Source of the DNA: Streptomyces sp. TRM70350
GTDB taxonomy: Bacteria > Actinomycetota > Actinomycetes > Streptomycetales > Streptomycetaceae
DNA length: 64,000 nt
Assembly: GCF_019219825.1 (NCBI RefSeq)
Contig: NZ_JAHUXH010000010.1
Coordinates: 124,001-188,000 of the forward strand
Reading direction: 5' to 3'
The notes beneath the pieces are model-generated. The model saw only the letters and a list, made by a program, of their open reading frames with translations. It did no database searches and was not told the origin of the DNA. A program made the translations under genes and the position numbers. Positions 27,341-34,471 of this stretch are shown here, piece after piece (position 1 is the stretch's first letter; every line of letters starts with the position of its first letter).

Positions 27341-27393
27341 CTCGTACGGGTGTTACGGCTCGTACGGGTGTACGGCTCGTGCGGGTGTTAGGG
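27341..27393 (-). repeat. Three tandem 17-18 bp repeats upstream of the binding-protein gene
   Basis: Consecutive units 27341-27358, 27359-27375 and 27376-27393 share CTCGTxCGGGTGTxAxGG with one or two changes each. They fill most of the 90-bp gap between the ferredoxin-like gene and the lipoprotein gene, just ahead of its ribosome-binding site. Confidence 0.8.
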
Positions 27394-27418
27394 ATGATCG
27401 GCGCGCAGGCTGCCAATC

Positions 27419-27823
27419 TCAGGAGACCGCGCGGCGCCGGGGTGGGGTGAAGGCGTAGAGGTCGAGGATCTCGGGCCGGGGAGCGATGCCGGGGCCGCCC
27501 GCGCTCACCCAGGCGGCGATGTCCTCGGTCGCGGCCGGGTCGTTGACCAGGCCCAGCCAGACCGGCCGCGCCCCGGCGGCCCGTCCGGCGGCGGAGGGCT
27601 GCACGACGATCACGTTGGCCTGATCGCACACGTCCAGGCAGGCGGAGACGCGTACGGGAGCGGCCTCACCCAGGCGCGCGGTCTGCGCCGTGTGATCCAC
27701 CCCGGTCACCTTGGGACTGCCGCAGCAGCAGTCCCGGCACACGACGACCCGGCACGGCACCGGATCGACCGATCCTCTGCCCACCGGGCTGTCGTACGCC
27801 CCCTCGGCCGGCCTCACGGGCAT
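27419..27823 (-). CDS. Thioredoxin-like [2Fe-2S] ferredoxin-domain protein
   Basis: Protein of 134 aa from ATG 27823, with GGAGGAGGG 9 bp upstream. VVVCRDCCCGSPKV and, about 35 residues later, SACLDVCDQANVIVVQP provide the cysteines of a thioredoxin-like [2Fe-2S] ferredoxin. First gene after the cobalamin riboswitch. Such small ferredoxins occur near actinobacterial cobalt/corrinoid uptake and biosynthesis genes. It may pass electrons to the FhuF-like protein at the other end of the operon (inference). Confidence 0.8.
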   Translation of the reverse strand: MPVRPAEGAYDSPVGRGSVDPVPCRVVVCRDCCCGSPKVTGVDHTAQTARLGEAAPVRVSACLDVCDQANVIVVQPSAAGRAAGARPVWLGLVNDPAATEDIAAWVSAGGPGIAPRPEILDLYAFTPPRRRAVS

Positions 27824-27832
27824 GCCGAACCA

Positions 27833-27872
27833 CCCTCCTCCGGGGAAATCCGCCCCGGGTTCGTCGAGGAGG
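27833..27872 (-). promoter_or_regulatory. Probable expression platform (Shine-Dalgarno sequestration) of the B12 riboswitch
   Basis: On the minus strand, CCTCCTC (27872-27866) just after the riboswitch is complementary to the Shine-Dalgarno GGAGGAGG (27841-27834) of the ferredoxin gene. A CCGGGG/CCCCGG hairpin lies between. This layout fits ligand-controlled masking of the ribosome-binding site; no T-rich terminator is present. Confidence 0.55.
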
Positions 27873-27879
27873 CGACCGC

Positions 27880-28045
27880 GTGAGTCTCCTGGCTCTCGGG
27901 TCGAAGCTCGTCCCGGCCTTCCCACCCGGCTTCGGGCAGTGGCCTGTTCGGGATCCGCTCGCCGATCACAGTGGCGGGACCGCGCCGGAATCACACCGGC
28001 TTCCTCGTTCCGCCGTCGCCTTGTCGCCGAGCATCATCGCATCTG
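27880..28045 (-). ncRNA. Cobalamin riboswitch
   Basis: Read on the minus strand, the conserved core GCCGGTGTGATTCCGGC, then GGTCCCGCCACTGTGATCGG, lies at 28000-27962. The B12-box AGCCAGGAGACTC lies at 27894-27882. These are hallmark elements of the adenosylcobalamin-sensing aptamer, in correct order and spacing. The RNA leads into the ferredoxin/ABC importer/FhuF operon, which should be repressed when cobalamin is plentiful. The 5' boundary is approximate. Confidence 0.93.
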
Positions 28046-28088
28046 GGACACGGCGCGTCATGGGGCCCCCAGCCACCACGGCTGTCGT

Positions 28089-28553
28089 CTACTCGGCTTC
28101 CTGCGGTTTCCGGTTGAGCAGTTCGCCGTAGGCCGGGCAGTGGTCGAGGAGGACCTGGGGCAGGAAGATGCTGACGAACCGGTCGAGCGCCTCGACGCTG
28201 TCCTGCAGCGTGGTCAGGACCGCTCCGGTGCGCTGCCGTGTCACATGGCCGGGGCCCAGGGTGAGCAGGTGCCGGTACAGGTGCGGCCGCAGCTCGGTCC
28301 TGACGTGCTCGGCGGCGCGGGCGGCGGCGACCTCGCGGGCCCGGATCAGTACGGCGCGTACGGCGACGAGGGCGAGCGCGCCGCAGCAGGCCCAGACCGC
28401 GCCGGTCAGGTCCTCGCGCAGCCCGCGGGCCACGGCCAGGGTGAGCAGCAGGCTCTGGGCGGCGTAGCAGGCGGACACGCCGAGTCCGGCGGCCACGCTC
28501 GCCAGGAGCGGGCGGCGCCCGGGGCGTGCGTACGACAGCAGTGAGGTCAGCAC
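28089..28553 (-). pseudogene. ABC exporter-type membrane domain, N-terminal fragment
   Basis: From GTG 28553, about 120 residues match the start of an ABC type-1 transmembrane domain (two helices, then RTELRPHLYRHLLTLGPGHV and GAVLTTLQDSVEALDRFVSIFLPQ). The sequence then changes to an unrelated tail and a stop at 28089. The remaining helices and the whole nucleotide-binding domain, about 430 residues, are missing. The start overlaps the preceding ATPase fragment's stop, preserving the old operon layout. Confidence 0.8.
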
Positions 28554-29008
28554 GCGGGCTCCTCTTCGGATGTGGCCGACGGCTCGGGCGCGGTGAGGGG
28601 CCCGGAGGTGTTCGGGGACTCGGTGGCGTCCTGGGATTCGAGGTCGCCCGGGAGCCGGGCGTCCGGCAAGGGCTCGCACCACAGGACGTACTCCCCCGCC
28701 GCGATCTCCACCTGCCGGGCCCGTGCGCCGAACACGTCGGCCATCAGATCGGGTCGCAGTACCTCACGCGGCGGGCCCGCGGCGACCACGGTGCCGTCGG
28801 CCAGGACACACAGCCGGTCGCAGTAGCGCAGGGCCAGGGCGAGGTCGTGCAGGGCGAGGACGGTGGTGATGCCGAGGCCCCGGATCATGCGCAGGGCCTC
28901 CAACTGGTGCCGTACGTCGAGGTGGTCGAGCGGCTCGTCGAGGACCAGGACGCGGGGCTGCTGGGCCAGGGCACGGGCCAGTAGGACGCGGGGCCGCCCC
29001 CGAAGACG
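28547..29008 (-). pseudogene. ABC ATPase (FecE type), 5'-truncated fragment
   Basis: The minus strand reads RVLLARALAQQPRVLVLDEP, DHLDVRHQLEALRMI, VLALHDLALALRYCDRL and a complete C-terminus. Homology begins exactly at the LSGGxxQR signature; the Walker A half (about 140 residues) is absent, replaced by the upstream region of the MFS gene. Non-functional. It resembles the intact ATPase at 24352-25179, so it is a remnant of a second chelate importer. Confidence 0.85.
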
Positions 29009-29017
29009 ACATTTGAT

Positions 29018-29032
29018 TGGAAACGATTACCG
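29018..29032 (+). promoter_or_regulatory. Zur-box-like palindrome upstream of the MFS gene
   Basis: TGGAAACGATTACCG agrees at about 10 of 15 positions with the actinomycete zinc-repressor box TGAAAATGATTTTCA as I remember it. It lies in a local AT-rich patch 130 bp before the MFS start, the expected promoter position. Weak but worth testing. Confidence 0.35.
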
Positions 29033-29161
29033 CTTACTCTGTCCGCCGATGGGCCTCTTGATCCGGCCCGGACCTCCCGCCACGCGGGTTCCGCCGGGCA
29101 CGGTATCGCCGCGTGCCGACGCCGCCCTCACCCCCGTATCGGCCTCCAGGACAGAAAGCCC

Positions 29162-30445
29162 ATGACCGACCTGCTCTCCCGCATACGCCCCCGCCGCTCG
29201 GCCGCGAAGTCCCCGCGCGAGCGGACCTGGAAGCACCTGTCACCGCTCCTGCGGCTGCTGATCCTCACCCAACTCGCTTTCAACGTCGGCTTCTACGCCG
29301 TGCTGCCGTTCCTCGCCGAGCACCTCGGCACCGCCATCGGCATGGCCGGATGGATGGTCGGCTTCGTCCTCGGCCTGCGCACCTTCAGCCAGCAGGGCCT
29401 CTTTGTCGTCGGCGGCTGGCTCGTGGACCGCTACGGCGTACGCCCGATCGTCCTCGTCGGCTGCGCGCTGCGGATCGCCGGGTTCGCCTGGCTCGGGTAC
29501 GCGCAGGCGACCTGGGCGGTGATCGGCGCGGTGCTGGTCATCGGCTTCGCCGCCGCCCTGTTCTCCCCGGCGGTGGAGTCCGAGGTGGCCCGGCAGGCGG
29601 TCGTCTGGGAGGAGGAGGGCCACGGCTCACGCACCCGGGTGCTGGCCCTGCTGAGCGCGGCCGGACAGGCCGGTGCCTTCGTCGGCCCGCTGCTCGGCGG
29701 CCTGCTGCTGCTCGTGGACTTCCGCACCGCCTGCCTCGCCGGTGCCGCCGTGTTCGTTCTGGTCCTCGCCGGGCATGTCCGGCTGATGCCGCAGCACATC
29801 CCCGGCCGGAGCCGCACCCGCCGGCGGGGCGGGGCCCGCGCGCTGCTGCGCAACCGCCGCTTTCTCGCCCTGTGCTGCGCCTACGGCACCTACCTGCTCG
29901 CCTACAACCAGCTCTACCTCGCCCTCCCGGACGAGGTGCAGCGCGCGACCGGCTCCCAGGCAGCCCTGTCCTGGCTGTTCGCCCTCTCCTCCCTGCTGGT
30001 CGTGTGCGCCCAGCTTCCGGTCACCCGCTGGGCCGGCGACCGGCTCGACCTGCGCCGCTCCATGGCCATCGGACTGCTGCTCGTCGCCGCCGGTTTCGCC
30101 GTCGTGGCCGCCGCCCGGCCCGCCGAGTGGACGGGCATCACCGGGCTGCTGCCCGCCGCCGGGTACGTCGTCCTGCTCACCCTCGGCCAGATGCTGGTCG
30201 TTCCGGCCGCCCGCGCCTGGGTGCCCGACCTCGCCGAGGAAGGACGCATCGGCCTCTACACCGGCGCCCTGTCCTCCGTCTCCGGCCTGATCGTCCTCAT
30301 CGGCAGCTCGGCCACCGGCTCCCTGCTCGACCTGGGGCTACCGACCGCCGTGCCCTGGCTGGTCCTCGCCGCCATCCCCGCCTTGGCGGTGGCACTGCTG
30401 CCGCGCCGCCCGGAACGGGCCGAGGCCGCCAAGGCGGCTGCCTGA
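29162..30445 (+). CDS. MFS transporter (multidrug/siderophore exporter type)
   Basis: Protein of 427 aa with about 12 membrane helices. Motif A-like stretch GGWLVDRYGVRPIVLVGCALR (given as GGWLVDRYGVRP) sits between helices 2 and 3. The N-terminal half ends in an arginine-rich loop (RSRTRRRGG), and the second half starts with RNRRFLALCCAYG. Members of this branch often sit beside metallophore genes, and here it adjoins two chelate importers, one intact and one decayed. Substrate is not deducible. ATG 29162 follows GGACAGAAAG. A Zur-like palindrome precedes it. Confidence 0.88.
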   Translation: MTDLLSRIRPRRSAAKSPRERTWKHLSPLLRLLILTQLAFNVGFYAVLPFLAEHLGTAIGMAGWMVGFVLGLRTFSQQGLFVVGGWLVDRYGVRPIVLVGCALRIAGFAWLGYAQATWAVIGAVLVIGFAAALFSPAVESEVARQAVVWEEEGHGSRTRVLALLSAAGQAGAFVGPLLGGLLLLVDFRTACLAGAAVFVLVLAGHVRLMPQHIPGRSRTRRRGGARALLRNRRFLALCCAYGTYLLAYNQLYLALPDEVQRATGSQAALSWLFALSSLLVVCAQLPVTRWAGDRLDLRRSMAIGLLLVAAGFAVVAAARPAEWTGITGLLPAAGYVVLLTLGQMLVVPAARAWVPDLAEEGRIGLYTGALSSVSGLIVLIGSSATGSLLDLGLPTAVPWLVLAAIPALAVALLPRRPERAEAAKAAA

Positions 30446-30504
30446 CGCCCTCAGTCCTCCCTTGGGGACGTCACGCCCGGGCTGCGTACTCGCCGAGTGC
30501 GTGG

Positions 30505-30718
30505 CGTCGGCGTGCTCGAGGAGCGGGACGTACCGGGAGTCCTCGAAGTGGGCGCTGCGGTAGATCCGGGTCTCACCGCCGGCGGCGCCGCGGTCGTGAC
30601 CGGGGGCGAAGCGGTCGTAGGCGACGACCTCGGCGCCCCGGGCCGCCAGGCGCCAGGCGCCCTGGCTGCCCATCGTTCCCACGCCGACCACGGCGACACG
30701 CTTACCGGCAGCTGACAC
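30505..30718 (-). pseudogene. Sarcosine-oxidase-like flavoprotein, N-terminal fragment
   Basis: From GTG 30718 (AAGGAAAG upstream) the minus strand reads VAVVGVGTMGSQGAWRLAAR, EVVAYDRFAPGHDRGAAGGE and TRIYRSAHFEDSRYVPLLEHA. This is the FAD-binding start of a monomeric sarcosine oxidase/N-methyltryptophan oxidase. Similarity ends near 30510, and about 310 residues are missing; the frame then runs into the back of the MFS gene. Divergent from the first IclR gene, which may once have controlled it. Confidence 0.8.
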
Positions 30719-30881
30719 AGGACTTTCCTTTCGTATCGCGGGGGCGCATGCTGGGCCCCGGCGTGAGGCTGTTCGATTCGAGAGGGTTTGGGCGGGGGCG
30801 GGCCCTGGGGAGGCCGCCGGTCTCATCCGTCCGGGTCCCGGGGTCCCGGCTCACCTCATCGGGTTCTTCCAGGGAGAGTCG

Positions 30882-30916
30882 TGCCACAATGTGGAATGCT
30901 GTGCTAGAATCTGGCA
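30882..30916 (+). promoter_or_regulatory. Double operator upstream of the first IclR gene
   Basis: TGCCACAATGTGGAA (30882-30896) and TGCTAGAATCTGGCA (30902-30916) are two 15-bp inverted repeats with centres 20 bp apart, 78 bp before the start codon. The same pair, with three or four base changes, precedes the second IclR gene, which suggests binding by these regulators themselves. Confidence 0.65.
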
Positions 30917-30993
30917 CAGAGAATGGCAGTGGCCGAAGAGGGAGTCAAGAGGGTGCCGGCCAGAAATTCCGAGGATCAACAGGGGGAAACCGG

Positions 30994-31746
30994 ATGGAAA
31001 TGAAGAGCGTCACCAGGTCGCTGCGCATCCTGGAAGCGGTCGCCCAGCATCAGCCGGTGACCGTGGGGGAGTTGACGAAGATCTTCGGCCTGCCGAAGTC
31101 GACGGTGCAGCGCACCCTGGTCACCCTGTCCGAGGCGGGCTGGCTCCGGGCCAACCGCAAGGACACCACCCGCTGGGAGATCGGCGCCCGCGTCCTGGCC
31201 GTACGACCCGCCGCCCTGCAAGGGTCCAGCCTGTTCGTCGCCGCCCGCGAGCCCATGGTCCGGCTCCGGGACACCGTGAACGAGACCATCCACCTGTCGG
31301 TGCCCGACGCCCTGCAGTGCATGGTCGTCGTCGACCGCGTCGACTGCGACCACCCTGTACGCACCTTCCACACCATCGGCGACACCTCGCCCCTGCACGC
31401 CACCGCCACCGGGCGCGCCATCCTGGCCCACCTGCCGAAGCAGGACGTCGAGGAACTCATCACGCAGGGCCTGGAGCGCTTCAGCGAGACGACGCCCGCC
31501 GACCCCGAGGAGCTGCGCGCCGAGCTGGACCGCATCCGCACCGACGGCTACGCGGTCAACCGCAACCAGTACCGGCCGGGTGTCTGCGCCATCGCCGCGC
31601 CCGTCCTCGACGAGGACGGCACACCGCTGGCCACCGTGGCCATGTCGATGCCCGACTCCCGGTACGACGAGGCCCGGCTGCCGGAATGGGGCCGCCTGGT
31701 CGCCGACACGGCCGCGGAGATCTCCGGGCGACGACTGGGCGCCTGA
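30994..31746 (+). CDS. IclR family transcriptional regulator 1
   Basis: Protein of 250 aa. N-terminal winged helix-turn-helix (about 5-60; VTVGELTKIFGLPKSTVQRT). The C-terminal GAF-like ligand domain (about 75-250) carries the IclR signature ATATGRAILAHLP and GVCAIAAPVLDEDGTPLATV. ATG 30994 follows AGGGGG. About three quarters identical by eye to the next gene, including promoter elements: a tandem duplication. Probably autoregulated. Near the truncated sarcosine-oxidase gene and the aminotransferase operon; target unknown. Confidence 0.92.
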   Translation: MEMKSVTRSLRILEAVAQHQPVTVGELTKIFGLPKSTVQRTLVTLSEAGWLRANRKDTTRWEIGARVLAVRPAALQGSSLFVAAREPMVRLRDTVNETIHLSVPDALQCMVVVDRVDCDHPVRTFHTIGDTSPLHATATGRAILAHLPKQDVEELITQGLERFSETTPADPEELRAELDRIRTDGYAVNRNQYRPGVCAIAAPVLDEDGTPLATVAMSMPDSRYDEARLPEWGRLVADTAAEISGRRLGA

Positions 31747-31779
31747 ACCCGCCGTCGCGCCACAACAAGCGCGCCACAA

Positions 31780-31810
31780 CAAGAGGGAGCCCTCCGAGGG
31801 CTCCCTCTTG
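31780..31810 (+). terminator. Hairpin terminator after the first IclR gene
   Basis: Fifteen-base perfectly complementary arms (31780-31794 and 31796-31810) around a single central base; physically a 13-bp stem with a 5-nt loop. It is preceded by a direct repeat of GCGCCACAACAAG (31757-31769, 31771-31783). T-tract is weak. Confidence 0.7.
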
Positions 31811-31940
31811 CCCTGTGCACCCCCACGCCCGGCGGGGGAGGGGTCCGGGCGCGGGGCACCCACGCGGCGAAGTACGGCGCAGTCAGGGCATTGACCACCG
31901 CGAACCGCCGCGAGGCATCGGATCACAGAGCCCCCATCCA

Positions 31941-31975
31941 TGCCGGAATGTGGAACGCTGTGCTAATATCCGGCA
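31941..31975 (+). promoter_or_regulatory. Double operator upstream of the second IclR gene
   Basis: TGCCGGAATGTGGAA (31941-31955) and TGCTAATATCCGGCA (31961-31975), centres 20 bp apart, 76 bp before the start codon; same layout as upstream of the first IclR gene. Confidence 0.65.
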
Positions 31976-32050
31976 CGAGCATGCCCGCGGCTCCCGGGAG
32001 GAGTCAAGAGGCGGGCACGATGAACACACAGAACCGACCCGGGGGCCCGG

Positions 32051-32800
32051 ATGGAAATGAAGAGCGTCACCAGGTCGCTGCGCATCCTGGAGGCTGTGGC
32101 GCAGCACCAGCCGGTCACCGTCGGGGAACTGACGAAGCTCTTCGGGCTGCCCAAGTCGACCGTGCAGCGGACGCTGGTGACACTCAACGAGGCGGGCTGG
32201 CTGCGGGCCAACCGCAGAGACACCACCCGCTGGGAGATCGGCGCCCGTGTGCTGGCCGTACGACCCGCCGCCCTGCAGGGGTCCAGCCTGTTCGCCGCGG
32301 CACGTGAGCCGATGATCCGGCTCCGTGACGCGGTCAACGAGACCATCCACCTGTCGGTGCCCGACGCCCTGCACGGCATGGTCGTCGTCGACCGCGTCGA
32401 CTGCGACCACGCCGTACGGACCTTCCACGCCATCGGCGACACCTCGCCGCTGCACGCCACCGCGACCGGGCACGCGATCCTCGCCCACCTGCCGAAGTCC
32501 GAGGTCGACGAGCTCGTGGCAGGCGGACTGGAGGGCTACGGCGAGGAGACCATCACCGACCCGGCGGAGCTGCGCGCGGAACTCCGCCGGGTCAGGGACC
32601 GCGGGTACGCCGTCAACCACAACCATTTCCGCCCGGGCGTCTGCGCCATCGCGGCCCCCGTCCTCGACGAGGACGGCACCCCGCTGGCCACCGTGGCCGT
32701 CTCCATGCCCGCCTCCCGTTTCGAGCCCGGGCGGCTGACCGAGCTGGCGCGACTGGTGACCGACACCGCGTCGGAGATCACCGCCCGCCACCTCGGCTGA
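32051..32800 (+). CDS. IclR family transcriptional regulator 2
   Basis: Protein of 249 aa, a close paralogue of the preceding regulator: nearly identical DNA-binding domain (KLFGLPKSTVQRTLVTLNEA) and ligand domain signature ATATGHAILAHLP / GVCAIAAPVLDEDG. Differences cluster in the last third (for example EVDELVAGGLEGYGEE), which could change ligand response. ATG 32051 follows GGGGGC. Because the recognition helix and upstream operators match, the two proteins may bind each other's sites and form heteromers (inference). Convergent with the aldehyde dehydrogenase. Confidence 0.92.
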   Translation: MEMKSVTRSLRILEAVAQHQPVTVGELTKLFGLPKSTVQRTLVTLNEAGWLRANRRDTTRWEIGARVLAVRPAALQGSSLFAAAREPMIRLRDAVNETIHLSVPDALHGMVVVDRVDCDHAVRTFHAIGDTSPLHATATGHAILAHLPKSEVDELVAGGLEGYGEETITDPAELRAELRRVRDRGYAVNHNHFRPGVCAIAAPVLDEDGTPLATVAVSMPASRFEPGRLTELARLVTDTASEITARHLG

Positions 32801-33028
32801 GGCCCCGACAGCCCGCTCCCGGACAGGCGCAGCGAGGCCGGACCGCTGACGCGCTGAGGGCCGCGCCGCCCGCCGAAGCGACGGACGCGCCTCGGCGGGA
32901 CGCACGGCTCGGCCGACCCGGCTGTGCGCAGGGCGACGCCCCGCGCCCGGCCATGGGAGATGTCGGCCGGGCACGGGGTGGCCCGCGCGGTGCGCGACAG
33001 GGCGTATGTCAGGGCAGGACTACCGCCG

Positions 33029-34471
33029 TCATCGCACGGGCACCGCGAGGTACTGGTACTCCAGGAACTCGTCGATTCCGACCCGGCCGCCCTCGCGGCC
33101 GAGCCCGGACTGCTTGACGCCGCCGAAAGGCGCGGCCGGGTTGGAGACCAGGCCGGTGTTGATGCCGGCCATGCCGACCTCCAGGCGTTCGCTGACCCGC
33201 AGGGCGCGGTCCAGGCCCTCGGTGAAGACGTAGCCGACCAGACCCCAGGGGGTGTCGTTGGCGCGGCGGACGACCTCGTCCTCGTCGTCGAAGGTGAGGA
33301 TCGCCGCCACGGGGCCGAAGATCTCGGTGTCCATCAGGCGGCTGGCGGGGTCCACGTCGGCGAGGACGGTCGGCGGGTAGAAGCAGCCGGGACCGTCCGG
33401 GGTCCGCCCGCCGACCAGCACGCGGGCGCCGCGCTCCACCGCGTCGGCGACCAGCTCCTCCACCTTGGCGCGCCCCGCCCTGTCGATCAACGGGCCGACG
33501 TCGACGCCGTCCCGGGTTCCCGGACCCACGACGAGCGCGCCCATGCGCTCGGCCAGGCGCCGCCCGAACTCCTCCGCCACCGACCGGTGCACGAAGAAGC
33601 GGTTCGCGGCGGTGCACGCCTCGCCCATGTTGCGCATCTTGGCGACCATCGCACCGTCCACGGCCTTGTCCAGGTCGGCGTCCTCGAAGACGATGAACGG
33701 CGCGTTGCCGCCCAGCTCCATCGAGGTCCGTACGACCGTGTCCGCGCACTGGGCCAGCAGCAGCCGCCCGACGGCCGTGGAGCCGGTGAAGGAGAGCTTG
33801 CGGATCCGACCGCCGCGCAGGAGCGGTTCGCACACCTCCCCGGCCCGGGAGGTGGTGACGACGTTCAGCACGCCGTCCGGCAGCCCGGCCTCCTTCAGGA
33901 TCCCGGCCAGCGCCAGGCTGGACAGAGGGGTCTGCGGGGCCGGCTTGAGGATCATCGTGCAGCCCGCCGCGATCGCCGGGCCGATCTTGCGGGTGCCCAT
34001 GGCGAGCGGGAAGTTCCAGGGTGTGATGAGCAGACAGGGGCCGACCGGGCGGCGGGAGAGCAGCATGCGGTTGCGGCCGTCGGGCAGGGTGCCGTAGCCG
34101 CCGTCGATGCGCACGGCTTCCTCCGAGAACCAGCGGAAGAACTCGGCCGCGTACGCCACCTCTCCCCTGGCCTCCGCCGACGGCTTGCCCATCTCGGACG
34201 TCATCAGGTGGGCGAGTGCGTCCGTGCGGTCGAGGATGATCTCGTAGGCGCGCCGCAGGATCTCACTACGGACCCGAGGTGCTGTACGGGCCCACTCCTC
34301 CTGCGCCTGGACGGCCGCCTCCTCGGCGAGCCGGGCCTCCTTCGGGCCCGCGTCGGCGACGTGGCAGAGGATCTCGCCGGTCGCCGGGTCGTCCACGGGC
34401 ATGGTGGCGCCGTCCGCGGCGTCCACCCAGGCCCCGCCGATGAACAACTGCGTGGGTGTGTCGGTCGTCAT
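33029..34471 (-). CDS. gabD: NAD(P)-dependent succinate-semialdehyde dehydrogenase-like aldehyde dehydrogenase
   Basis: Protein of 480 aa, ALDH superfamily, normal length. ITPWNFPLAM (cofactor site, about 150), FTGSTAVGR (about 232), catalytic Glu in ELGGNAPF (about 254), catalytic Cys in MGEACTAANRF (about 288), EIFGPV and PFGGVKQSGLGREGG near the C-terminus. The GEACTAANR active-site loop is that of GabD/SSADH. Oxidises a semialdehyde, probably succinate semialdehyde, to the acid. ATG 34471 overlaps the stop of the FAD/FeS gene; third of three coupled genes after the aminotransferase. Confidence 0.87.
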   Translation of the reverse strand: MTTDTPTQLFIGGAWVDAADGATMPVDDPATGEILCHVADAGPKEARLAEEAAVQAQEEWARTAPRVRSEILRRAYEIILDRTDALAHLMTSEMGKPSAEARGEVAYAAEFFRWFSEEAVRIDGGYGTLPDGRNRMLLSRRPVGPCLLITPWNFPLAMGTRKIGPAIAAGCTMILKPAPQTPLSSLALAGILKEAGLPDGVLNVVTTSRAGEVCEPLLRGGRIRKLSFTGSTAVGRLLLAQCADTVVRTSMELGGNAPFIVFEDADLDKAVDGAMVAKMRNMGEACTAANRFFVHRSVAEEFGRRLAERMGALVVGPGTRDGVDVGPLIDRAGRAKVEELVADAVERGARVLVGGRTPDGPGCFYPPTVLADVDPASRLMDTEIFGPVAAILTFDDEDEVVRRANDTPWGLVGYVFTEGLDRALRVSERLEVGMAGINTGLVSNPAAPFGGVKQSGLGREGGRVGIDEFLEYQYLAVPVR

